NCBI GenBank assembly: GCA_933207985.1
Contig: OW240912.1
Coordinates: 231,295,341-231,359,340, forward strand
DNA from: Pelobates cultripes
Lineage: Eukaryota; Chordata; Amphibia; Anura; Pelobatidae
Reading direction: 5' to 3'
Length of the DNA: 64,000 nt
The stretch's first letter is position 1, and each line of letters opens with the position of its first letter. Positions 47,421 through 58,530 of the stretch are shown piece after piece. The position numbers were made by a program, and so were the translations under genes. Under the pieces are notes generated by a model, which saw only the letters and a list, made by a program, of their open reading frames with translations, was not told the DNA's origin and did no database searches.

Positions 47421-48899
47421 TATCTTCGTGATCACCATTTCTCTGGCCTTAGAATATTTGTACATTGTAATTTAATATTTTGGAATATTCTGCTCTGTGA
47501 AATATATTTTCATTGTGCTTGCAGTGTATTTTAGAGGTAATACATTGAAATAATCTATACTTACCACTGTACCTTAACATTAGAGTGATACACTGTTCAG
47601 GTTTTTAGTAATAACTTTCTATTTTAGCAGTCTTTCTGTTAGGATTATAGATATATTTTCTGTACGTCTTGTTATTTTAGTTTCCATATTTTACTATTAT
47701 ATTTACAAAGAATATACGTGCTGCCGCATGAAGATTAAAGCTTAACAGGTACATAGATCTGAATGTATTATTGTTGTTTATGCTGGTAGTGTGCATAGTG
47801 TTCACACTGGTACAGCTGCATGTCTTTAAATATGTATGCTATTGTTTGTGATGTAGACATTTTGAATATTTGCTTCTAAGTTGCAATGCAGCTGTACTCA
47901 ATGAATCTCCACTTTCTTTCGTTTTCCAGAAGTGCTCAAACATAATTTCTATTTTCTTCTAATCAAAATCCATCAGATATTAGGGGTGCAACACATTGAT
48001 TAATTTCCCTCTACTGAGTATCATGTGTAGATAAAAATGATCCTGTTTCCCTGGTCTAATGTAAATGCAGCTGGTTTTCAATAAGAACAAATTGTACTGG
48101 AGAAATTGGAAGGTCTAAAATGTCTTAGAGGTAAGGTTAAGGGTCTTGGTGCTTTTAGTTTTAGTTGGGAAATGATGACGATATATCATTTATAATTATT
48201 GAAAAATAAACGACACAACATTTGTTGTATTTCATTATTCAGTACAAGGCAACATTTTGTCTTATAGTTTATGGACGAAATAGAAGGCCATACGTGAGAT
48301 GAGAAAGACTTTGTTAAGCCAACATTTTAAATAAGTTAATAAACGATGAATAGATTCACACATACACACATTATGAACCATAAGGTAAATTTAAATGGCT
48401 GTTTAGGGTTTAAGTGGGGGTCTTGGAATCATGAATTTGTTTGGCCCCATCCATCATCCCAATCAGAAGAATGAAGGAAGGAAGGCATCTGATTAGTGCC
48501 TTGTGGAACGGTAATCCAACTCTGCACCTGCTTTGTGATAACCTCCTTATGTTCTTATAGAATAGAATCACAGAAACTATTGTAATTGCAATAAAACACA
48601 ACAGAATTCAGTTCTGCCTGTGCTCAATTTTTAAATATAATATTATTCAGATAAACCCTCTTTAGACCATTCCCAAACTAAGGCCTTGAATATTTTTGGA
48701 TAAACTGTTAAATTATTTAATATTTTTTTGTAACCTTTTGAAATATTTAATATTAGGAAAAATATTTAAATAATGTTTATATATTTAACATTTGTAATAT
48801 TTAATATATTAAAAAAATCAAACAAGAAGAATTTAAGTTCAAAATTTTAAATAATGTGAAATGGGTATCCTAAAATATGAAATCGAGGCCCAAAGGAGC
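47421..48899. other. unique AT-rich DNA
   Basis: No gene or element recognised. Confidence 0.45.
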
Positions 48900-49760
48900 A
48901 ATTGATACTGTGGTGCCGTGTCTTCCTGTATGTGGGGAGGCTATTTGTGAGATTGTGTGTGGAGAGGTAGATGCATGTGGGGGAGGTAGATGCATGTGGG
49001 GGAAGACTCCTTGTGGAGTTGTGTGTCTCGGTTTGCATGTGGGGGAAGACTGCTTGAGTAGTTGTGTCTGTTTAGGGGGCTGTTTGCAGTGTAGTATGTG
49101 AAGAGAGGCCTCGTATGTGGTTTAGTATGTGGAAAGGGATTGGTGTGTCAATTTGTGTGGGGTTAGGATCTGCAGTGTATGTGGGGGAGAATATAGCTGT
49201 ATGTAATGTGGTGCTGTGGGATGGAGCCTGTAGGATGTGGGGGGATAAGGGCTGTAGTGTAACTGGGAGATATAAGATGTAATATAGGGGAGATATTGTC
49301 TGTAGTGTATGGTGGAGATATGGAATGTAGTATATGGTGGAATAGGGGCTTAATTATTTGGGAGGATGGAGACTGTAGTGTATGGGGGGAGATATGGGCT
49401 GTAGTATATGGGGGGATAGGAGCTGCATTTTTTGGGAGATTTTCTTTGTAGCATGTGGGGGATAAAAGGTACTGTAATGTAAGGGGATGTGGCTTTGATA
49501 TGGGGTAAGGGCTATGATGGGGATATGGGTTATGAAATGGGGGATATTGGCTATGATGAAGGCAGAGAGGCTGTGCTGGGGCTTTGAGGGCTGTGATTTT
49601 GGGTAAGTGCAGTACTGGGGGATAGAAACTGTAAAGGGGCTGTACTGAGGGGATAATGGGGGATAGGGGAATTATGTGGGGGATAGGAACTATGATGTTG
49701 GTATGGTGCAGTAGTGGGGGAAGGGGCTGTGATGGAGGGTAGGGACTGCAGTGGGGGCAG
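48900..49760. repeat. degenerate G-rich minisatellite
   Basis: About 860 bp of loosely repeated units such as TGTAGTGTATGGGGGGAGAT and GCATGTGGGGGAAGACT. Nearly all G-runs are on the plus strand. The unit length varies (about 30-60 bp), so the array is old or evolves by slippage. G-quadruplex formation is plausible. Confidence 0.8.
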
Positions 49761-52257
49761 AGAGAGTAAAACTCATGGGGAAAAAAGTAATTTAAAATAA
49801 CTAAAAAAATTAAACTAAAGTTTATTTCCCTGTCCCTAAAGCTTACCTCTTGCCAAGGATGGGGAAATTCTAAATCCCTGGTGGTCCTATGGGAGAATCA
49901 TCTTGCCTGTATCTGCTGTGGCTGCAGACAACTCCTTTTGAGTAGTGATGGGGAATGTAGCAGAGCATTGCCGTGGCAATTCGCTGCAATGCTCTGCTCT
50001 AGTAGAAGGAGGGAGACCATGTTCTCCCTCATACACCTCAACATCAGTGCAGCGGTAGATAATATTATTCGGGCCAGAGCTCAAGAAGAGGCCAGGTAGG
50101 GAAATCCCTTATCTCCTCTGATGGCCTCGGCCCATGGCCATCACATCCCAATGAGCATTTTCCTGGTACAGGACAGTTTTTGGTTAATATAACCATGTGT
50201 TAATAACCATGGCAAATTTAGATTCACTGATGACCAACTTTGCTATTTCTTGTTAAATACATTTTCATGCTACTCAGCCAGTCTGCTGTGTAAAATAAAC
50301 AAACAAATTAATAAAATCACTGAAATTAAAATCATTACAAAATAGCATTTAGTATGTAAGGGGATTGGAAAATAGACAGAAAAACATCTGATTATCTGCT
50401 AATAGGTTTCATATAGTAGTGTGTTATAGCATGTGAAAATGTCTCTGTATCCATTGGGACAACATTTATTTCTAGTTATAAAGAATTCATAGAATGGAGG
50501 ATGAAGAATGTCACCAAATGTCACACAGGTTTGTTAATTTACATTATGTGAGACTGTTGGAACATCTTAATTGCCAATATTTATCCGCAGAGATATGAAT
50601 GCAGGTGGGGAGATCTTACTACATTCTGTTTTCCAAGTGTGGAGCACTTCTCTGCAAATAATCCACTAACCAAACCACATTTAATCAGCTTCTTCTTGAT
50701 GTACGTTTGTTTTTTCAGTTATTTGAAGCATTGTCCTTTCCAGCACTATTTAAAAGGAATACTGGAAAGTGCCACCCTTAGGGCACTGAGGAACTGTGAC
50801 CTGCCAGTTTTTACGGCACCAGCAGAATCTAAAAAATAGGGGTTATAACAATTTGCAGATCCTCAGGCAACTGACAGGCCATTAAATGTATGGTTGAAAT
50901 GAAAAGCTGGAAAAATGGTAGTGCGTACTAGCTGTAACTCTACCATAAATTACAGGTGCTGCTATTATTGATTGGACTAAAGAGCCGTTTCTGATATTCC
51001 TCTTACTATTTGCTTGGGTAACAGGACTGAACATGGCAGAGTGCATACAGAAAAATTATTTGTAGAAATCATAGGATGGGATGGAATAGTTATGGCACAA
51101 TTTGCAAATAAAATACAAAAATACAAAAAGGAACACTTGAAGATATGAATTATATTTATGTATGAAAACAAGAAGTGTATAAAATAACATTTTAAAGTAG
51201 CAGTTTATATTGTGATAAATGAAATAGGAGATTATTGTATTGCCAAGTGTAGTATATGTGCGATAAATCTAACGCAAGGCATTCAGACGATTGTCGAGGT
51301 GATTCAAGTATTTGCCAGTTTTGGCAAACAAATATAGGGATTCAGTTACACTATATATATTTTCTTTATTTGTACGCTGGTCACTAATCTGTATTTTGTA
51401 TATATTTTGGTCTTTATGGCAGCACCTTTATTTAGAAATACAAGTTCTCTGCTATAGGTGGAGATGACCACATGAAAGCAAAAATTGAGGAGAGTCTCTG
51501 GAAGCAGTTTGAACAGTAAGTATTGCAGTTAGATAGTTAATCTCCTAAATTAATATTAGTGTAGGACCACACTGATATTGGGGTACTGAGACGTAGTAGG
51601 CATAACACAATATGATTACATATGTAAATTAATCCCCATATTTGTTTTCTAAGATAGCTGATTTTAAATAGCCTTGTAAAATGTAAAACTGTATTTTTTT
51701 TTTTGTGCGCGCTGTTCCTAATCTATATTTTGACAGCATAGAGAAAGCATACCCAGTTAGAGGAGAAATTAAATACTCTTTCTATTTCTCCCCTTCATTT
51801 GCAATATTTGCCCTGGCTTTGCATTGTCTGAACCGGATTATAATGCAGTACATCTTTACTATAATTTTAAAAGAAAATGGAACATCCATTGAAAATAAAA
51901 ACAAAAAATAAGTTAAAAGTAACTGTGATGTGATGCAAAAACCTATAAAATAGAAATCAAATAAATATATAAAAATCACAAAATACATATGTTGATTTAA
52001 AAAAAAGAAGCTTTACTTCCAAAAATAGGTTTGGGTATCCACTAAACTGTGCTTCTGGGGTTCTGGAAAAACAATTAGCTACGCATAAAGTTTTGTATGA
52101 ATGCAAGAATAGAAAAATAGGAGGTGGTATTGTACTCATAATTGAGCAGATATTCTGAGCTTATTCCACTATAAAGGATAAAATGGTTCAGTTATACTAA
52201 GCATGCACATGGGCAGTAGGAATCAGTGAAAACAAAGACAATAAAAATAATAACATA
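49761..52257. other. unique DNA with a possible small exon
   Basis: Mostly AT-rich. 49860-50150 is GC-richer, with an internal inverted pair (CAGAGCATTG.../CAATGCTCTG), and is probably an old element. The only coding-like block is 51458-51515, listed separately. Confidence 0.4.
51458..51515 (+). other. candidate 58-nt coding exon
   Basis: Preceded by TTCTCTGCTATAG (acceptor-like) and followed by GTAAGTATTG (a strong donor match). One frame is open across it: a two-base split codon, then GDDHMKAKIEESLWKQFE, then a split codon. The amino-acid mix is unlike the chance frames around it. The other two frames have stops. I cannot name the protein. A 58-nt open frame can easily occur by chance, so support is weak. 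Confidence 0.3.
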
Positions 52258-52600
52258 AACTAGAAAAGCTACAATTTCTGGTGAAATTGTGTGAAGTGTT
52301 CTTGCCTCCACCAGTAGTCTAAAACTGGAGTGGACGGAGTACCGGTAACTGTTATTATTTATTTATATAGCACATTTAATTGCAACGTTGTTGCCCAAAG
52401 AGCTTCACAGTTACATTAAAACATACATTTATAAAAACATTAGCAGGTGTACAAAAGGCCCTGTCTATGTTCCGTGAACCTTTCGTCGAAAACGTTCCAC
52501 AAAGTAATAGCACACCAATCTGGAACAATCCGCACGTTTCGGTATATTACGGTCTATGTAGTGTAAAAACTGTGGGAGGAGTTAGGGTGGTAAATTTGGC
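52258..52600 (-). mobile_element. Helitron-like repeat copy R1 (internally deleted)
   Basis: On the minus strand it ends GAAATTGTAGCTTTTCTAG with the 8-bp hairpin ACAATTTC/GAAATTGT, and starts TTCTTATTATTATAGCC. About 470 bp are missing internally; the joint is at ~52470, where CTGTCTATG meets TTCCGTGAACC. Joined head-to-tail with R2. Confidence 0.75.
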
Positions 52601-52614
52601 TATAATAATAAGAA

Positions 52615-53411
52615 CAAGAAAAGCTAAAATTTCTGGGGAAATTGTGTGAAGTGTTCTTGCCTCCACCAGTAGTCTACAACTGGAGTGGGTGGAGTAACTG
52701 TTATTATTTACATGGCACATTTAATTGCAACATTGTTGCCCAAAGTGCTTCACAGTTACATTAAAACATACATTTATAAAAACATTAGCAGGTGTACAAA
52801 AGACCCTGTCTATGACATCACTTGCTGCTCCAGCCTGGCACAGGTCAGAGTATTTTGGCAGTTGCCATATTCAAACGGCCATATTTTAAAAACTATACAT
52901 CCTAGAGTGAAGAGCTTTATACATTGAGAATCACAAGACCCAGACCTACATTTTGATGTATAGTATGTCTCTGAAGTATTAAAAATGAAGGCACAGTCGC
53001 AGTTTAGAAATTGCCCTTCAAGTTTGAGCAGGCTAGAGTGAAGTTTCAATGAATGTCAATGGACGGCATGAGTTGCAAACAAATGGTCATATTGTGAAAA
53101 CTATCAGGACTATGGCAGCAGGGATAGCTGAAAGATTTGTGTTGGTGGGCTTGAAAATGAGGGAGTGGTGGCAGTTTAGAAATCATGTCCTGATTTTTCA
53201 GCTTTTGCCAGCTCCCACTCTAGCTTTGAACATTTTGCCATTCATTCCTATGGGACCAATTTCGCCACAAGAACGACGATATTCTGTGAACCATTCAGCG
53301 AAATGTTCCACAAAGTAATAGCAATCCAATTGGGAACAATCCGCACGTTTCGGTATATTTCTATCTATGTAGTGTAAAAACTGTGGGAGGAGTTAGGGTG
53401 GTAAATTTGGC
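52615..53411 (-). mobile_element. Helitron-like repeat copy R2
   Basis: Full-length inverted copy (~797 bp). Its 3' end reads TTTTCTTG rather than CTAG, and one base of the terminal hairpin is changed. It retains the AAGCACTTTGGGC-type segment that all plus-strand copies lack. Short frames inside are not conserved in length between copies, so it is non-coding. Confidence 0.8.
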
Positions 53412-53779
53412 TATAATAATAATAATAATAATAATATATATGTGAGATAACATTAGGTGGTCTTGCTATGCAAGAACACTTAATAAAAGCAGGATAATAA
53501 AGTACAGGAGTACCAATGTGTTTCGTCTGGTACGCAGACTTCCATACGAGAGGCATAAAAGAAGACAATGACATAGCACCTGAGAAAGTCTGCATACCAT
53601 ATAAAATGCGTTGGAACTGCTATACTTATTTATGCTGCTTTTATTAAGTGTTCTTGCATAGCAAGACCACTTAATGTTATCTCACATATATATTATTATT
53701 ATTATTATTATTAAGTGTTCTTGCATAGCAAGACCACTTACTGTTATCTCACATATATATTATTATTATTATTATTATA
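53412..53779. repeat. central palindrome with (TAA)n runs
   Basis: Between the minus- and plus-strand copies lies a long imperfect palindrome, 53439-53690. TATATGTGAGATAACATTAG on the left matches CATTATCTCACATATA-type sequence on the right. Arms continue through GGTCTTGC/GCAAGACC and AAGCAG...GCAGACTT, ~120 bp each around a ~40-bp centre. A further copy of the terminal 50 bp follows at 53707-53760. (TTA)n runs separate the parts. Confidence 0.8.
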
Positions 53780-54592
53780 GCAAAATTTGCCACCCTAACT
53801 CCTCCCACAGTTTTTACACTACATAGACAAAAATTTACCAAAACGTGCAGATTGTTCCCGATCGGATTGCTATTACTTTGTGGAACGTTTCGCCGAATGG
53901 TTCACGGAATATCGTCGTTCTTGTGGCGAAATTTGTCCCATAGGAATGAATGGCAAAGCTAGAGTGGGAGCTGGCAAAAGCTGAAAAATCAGGACATGAT
54001 TTCTAAACTGCCACTACTCCCTCATTTTCAGGCCCACCTACACAAATCTTATATCAAAACGTTCAGCTATCCCTGCTGCCACTAAACATGTCAACGGCTA
54101 AGCCATAGTCCTGATAGTTTTCACAATATAATCATTTGTTTGCAACTAACGCCGTCCATTGACATTCATTGAAACTTCACTCTGCAAAGCTCAAATTTGA
54201 AGTGCAATTTCTAAACTGCGACTGTGCCTTCAATTTTAATACTTCAGAGACATACTATGCATCAAAATGTAGGTCTGGGTCTTGTGATTCTCACAATATA
54301 AAGCTCTTCGCTGTAGGATTTATAGTTTTTAAAATACGACCGTTTGAAGATGGCAACCGCCAAAATACTCTGACCTGACAAGGCTGCAGCAGCAAGTGAT
54401 GTCATAGACAGGGCCTTTTGAACACCTGCTAATGTTTTTATAAATGTATGGTTTAATGTAACTGTGCAACAACGTTGCAATTAAATGTGCTATGTAAATG
54501 ATAACAGTTACTCCGCCCACTCCAGTTGTAGACTACTGGTGGAGGCAAGAACACTTCACACAATTTCCCCAGAAATTGTAACTTTTCTAGTT
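53780..54592 (+). mobile_element. Helitron-like repeat copy F1
   Basis: First of four plus-strand tandem copies. Starts GCAAAATTTGCCACC after a (TTA)n run and ends with the hairpin ACAATTTC-CCCA-GAAATTGT, then AACTTTTCTAG. It is the inverted partner of R2, so R2, centre and F1 form one ~2-kb hairpin. Confidence 0.85.
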
Positions 54593-54613
54593 ATTATTAT
54601 TCTTATTATTATA

Positions 54614-55425
54614 GCAAAATTTGCCACCCTAACTCCTCCCACAGTTTTTACACTACATAGACAAAAATTTACCAAAACGTGCAGATTGTTCCCGATCGGA
54701 TTGCTATTACTTTGTGGAACGTTTCGCCGAATGGTTCACGGAATATCGTCGTTCTTGTGGCGAAATTTGTCCCATAGGAATGAATGGCAAAGCTAGAGTG
54801 GGAGCTGGCAAAAGCTGAAAATCAGGACATGATTTCTAAACTGCCACCACTCCCTTATTTTCAGGCCCACCTACACAAATCTTATATCAAAATGTTCAGC
54901 TATCCCTGCTGCCACTAAACATGTCAACGGCTAAGCCGTAGTCCTGATAGTTTTCACAATATGACCATTTGTTTGCAACCAACGCCGTCCATTGACATTC
55001 ATTGTAACTTCACTGCAAAGCTCAAATTTGAAGTGCAATTTCTAAACTGCGACTGTGCCTTCAATTTTAATACTTCAGAGACATACTATGCATCAAAATG
55101 TAGGTCTGGGTCTTGTGATTCTCACAATATAAAGCTCTTCACTGTAGGAGTTATAGTTTTTAAGATAAGACCGTTTGAAGATGGCAACCACCAAAATACT
55201 CTGACCTGTGTCAAGTTGCAGCAGCAAGTGATGTCATAGACAGGGCCTTGGAACACCTGCTAATGTTTTATAAATGTATGGTTTATCGTAACTGCAACAA
55301 CGCTATGTATTAAATGTGCTATATAATGATAATAGTTACTCCTCTACCCAGTTGTAGACTACAGGTGGAGTGGGTAAGTATAACATTTCACACAATTTCC
55401 CCCAGAAATTGTAGCTTTTCTAGTT
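54614..55425 (+). mobile_element. Helitron-like repeat copy F2
   Basis: Begins 834 bp after F1. The linker TTATTATTATTCTTATTATTATA precedes it in part. Shares the small internal deletion of the plus-strand set; carries extra private changes near 55285-55380. Confidence 0.85.
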
Positions 55426-55446
55426 ATTATTATTATTCTTATTATA

Positions 55447-56265
55447 GCAAAATTTGCCACCCTAACTCCTCCCATACAGTTTTAAGCACTACATAGACAA
55501 AAATTTACCAAAACGTGCAGATTGTTCCCGATTGGATTGCTATTACTTTGTGGAACGTTTGGCCGAATGGTTCACGGAATATCGTCGTTCTTGTGGCGAA
55601 ATTTGTCCCATAGGAATGAATGGCAAAGCTAGAGTGGGAGCTGGCAAAAGCTGAAAAATCAGGACATGATTTCTAAACTGCCACCACTCCCTTATTTTCA
55701 GGCCCACCTACACAAATCTTATATCAAAACGTTCAGCTATCCCACCTGCCACTAAACATGTCAACGGCTAAGCCATAGTCCTGATAGTTTTCACAATATA
55801 ATCATTTGTTTGCAACTAATGCCGTCCATTGACTTTCATTGAAACTTCACTCTACCAAAGCTCCAAATTTGAAGTGCAATTTCACAAACTGCGACTGTGC
55901 CTTCATTTTTAATACTTCAGAGACATACTATGCATCAAAATGTAGGTCTGGGTCTTGTAGTTCTCACAATATAAAGCTCTTCGCTGTAGGATTTATAGTT
56001 TTAAAATACGACCGTTTGAAGATGGCAACCACCAAAATACTCTGACCTGTGTCAAGCTGCAGCGGCAAGTGATGTCATAGACAGGGCCTTTTGAACACCT
56101 GCTAATGTTTTTATAAATGTATGGTTTAATGTAACTGTGCAACAACGTTGCAATTAAATGTGCTATGTAAATGATAACAGTTACTCCGCCCACTCCAGTT
56201 GTAGACTACAGGTGGAGGCAAGAACACTTCACACAATTTCCCCAGAAATTGTAACTTTTCTAGTT
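55447..56265 (+). mobile_element. Helitron-like repeat copy F3
   Basis: Begins 833 bp after F2. Hairpin and CTAG end intact. Small insertions (e.g. in GCTCCAAATTTG) distinguish it. Confidence 0.85.
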
Positions 56266-56283
56266 ATTATTATTCTTATTACA

Positions 56284-57100
56284 GCAAAATTTGCCACCCT
56301 AACTCCTCCCACAGTTTTTACACTACATAGACCAAAATTTACCAAAACGTGCAGATTGTTCCCGATCGGATTGCTATTACTTTGTGGAACGTTTCGCCGA
56401 ATGGTTCACGGAATATCGTCGTTTGTGTGGCGCAATTTGTCCCATAGGAATGAATGGCAAAGCTAGAGTGTGAGCTGCCAAAAGCTGAAAAATCAGGACA
56501 TGATTTCTAAACTGCCACCACTCCCTTATTTTCAGGCCCACCTACACAAATCTTATATCAAAACGTTAAGCTATCCCTGCTGCCACTGCGGCGTAATAAG
56601 CAGCTAAGCGTAGTCCTGATAGTTTCACAATGACCATTTGTTATTGTTTGCAACCAACGCCCGTCGGTGACATTCATTGAAACTTCACTCTACAAAGCTC
56701 AAATTTGAAGTGCAATTTCTAAACTGCGACTGTGCCTTCATTTTTAATACTTCAGAGACATACTATGCATCAAAATGTAGGTCTGGGTCTTGTGATTCTC
56801 ACAATATAAAGCTCTTCACTGTAGGATTTATAGTTTTTAAAATACGACCGTTTGAAGATGGCAACCACCAAAATACTCTGACCTGTGTCAGGCTGCAGCA
56901 GCAAGTGATGTCATAGACAGGGCCTTTTTAACACCTGCTAATGTTTTATAAATGTATGGTTTAATGTAACTGTGCAACAACGTTGCAATTAAATGTGCTA
57001 TATAAATGATAACAGTTACTCCGCCCACTCCAGTTGTAGACTACTGGTGGAGGCAAGAACACTTCACACAATTTCCCCTGAAATTGTAACTTTTCTAGTT
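56284..57100 (+). mobile_element. Helitron-like repeat copy F4
   Basis: Begins 837 bp after F3. Hairpin ACAATTTC-CCCT-GAAATTGT and CTAG end intact, followed by TTTATTTTATT and unique DNA. A short scrambled patch lies at 56585-56660. Confidence 0.85.
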
Positions 57101-58162
57101 TATTTTATTATTTTATTGTCTTTGTTCTCCCTAATACCTGCTGCCTGCTGTTCATATGCATAGCTATAATGAAAGGGAAATTCATCCATCTGACCACATG
57201 GAGTGATGATATGCTTGATTTTATCTGCTAAATTGTAAGTGTAACTATTTGTATTAAAGTTTAATTATTTAAACAATATTGCACTATTTTTTTTTCTGTT
57301 TTTATATTTTTATTCAAGGAGATGTGGATACAGAAGTACCTGCACCATTTTACCCTTTAAAGGGCAATAAGCTTGGAATATCTGATCAATTGTGAGTGCA
57401 ATACCTCTTTTTTTATTATTGAGTTCATGCAATACTACCCTATTTGTAGCTTATTATTATTTCCAGGAGCACTGTTTAGTGAAGCTTCTTTTTCGAGTTT
57501 GATTTCTATTTTATGGTGGTGGTTTTTTGCATTACATCATAGTTCCTTTTTCACTTGTTTTTTTGTTTTTAATCATCAGTGTTTATGAGAGCAGACACTA
57601 GAAAGGATCTGTATTTTTGTCACTACGTTCTGTGTTTGATAGTCACTCTGCTCTACTGAAAAGTAGGTTGACACAAATTATAGATGATTTTTAGTGTTGT
57701 ATTTTATAGTGTAAATTTCAGAGAAATGACAGTTTCCCTTTAAAGATTTTTTGAAAATACACACACACACAATGTTTGCTAAACACAATTATCATTGCTC
57801 TATAGCATAATTAAAATGTCCAGCTCTAGAGAGTTTCACCTTGTGCTGTGAAGATCGTGTGTGAAAGGGGTAAGCTAGTTTCATTAGGAGGTGTGCTTGT
57901 CGTCATTGAAAAATGAAGGAGCTATTTATCAAATTTAATCACTTTATTCTTACATTTAGTAAGAGTTAGTGAATGCCAGAACGTTCAGTTCTCTTATGGA
58001 GATAATAAAGATATAATGCATTCAATGCTTGTTATACTATGTTATAAGTTATTTATTCCTATTTTGGTTTTACCATGCATTGCTCTCCTGAATGAACACA
58101 TACATTTTCTGTGCTTATTTCTTAGCATGTTTCCATATAAACAAAACATATTTATCTGGAGA
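57101..58162. other. unique AT-rich DNA
   Basis: Nothing recognised apart from a short CA run near 57760. Confidence 0.45.
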
Positions 58163-58530
58163 TTAAAGGAACACTATAAATTAGGAACACACACCTATAT
58201 TCCTAATACTATATTGTCCCTGTCCCCAAATCTACATAGCCCCCCCCCCGCAATAAATTGATGAGCATTGGGGACGTAATAAACATGTGCAGTAAGTGCC
58301 GCATGTGTATTTAATCTTCCGCATAATAACAGAATAGATGCTTTCATATGAGGGCTTCTGCATCATGGACCAAGTTTTATGCTGGTCTTGGCTGTCAGTA
58401 TGAAGCTTCTCTAGGTGGACTTTCTAAAAAATGGCAATGTTGTATGTTGCAGGGTTAAAAGGACATGGCCACTGCACCCAGACCACTTCACTGAGATGAA
58501 GTGGGCTGGGTGACTATAGTGTCCCCTTCA
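58163..58530. mobile_element. T2/Kolobok-like MITE
   Basis: Left terminus TTAAAGGAACACTATAAA, right terminus CTATAGTGTCCCCTTCA (last bases decayed). GAAGTGGGCTGGGTG near the right end is the usual subterminal motif. Contains a C-run at 58222-58230. Confidence 0.75.

Noticed and set aside
54485..56466. Open frames of ~100 codons repeated in the F copies
   Set aside because: They differ in length between copies, begin in (TTA)n-containing ends and have no domain; they are shadows of repetition.
52258..57100. Regularly spaced repeats considered as CRISPR or satellite
   Set aside because: Units are ~820 bp, adjoin with only (TTA)n between them and occur in both orientations. No CRISPR spacing, and too few copies for a centromeric satellite.
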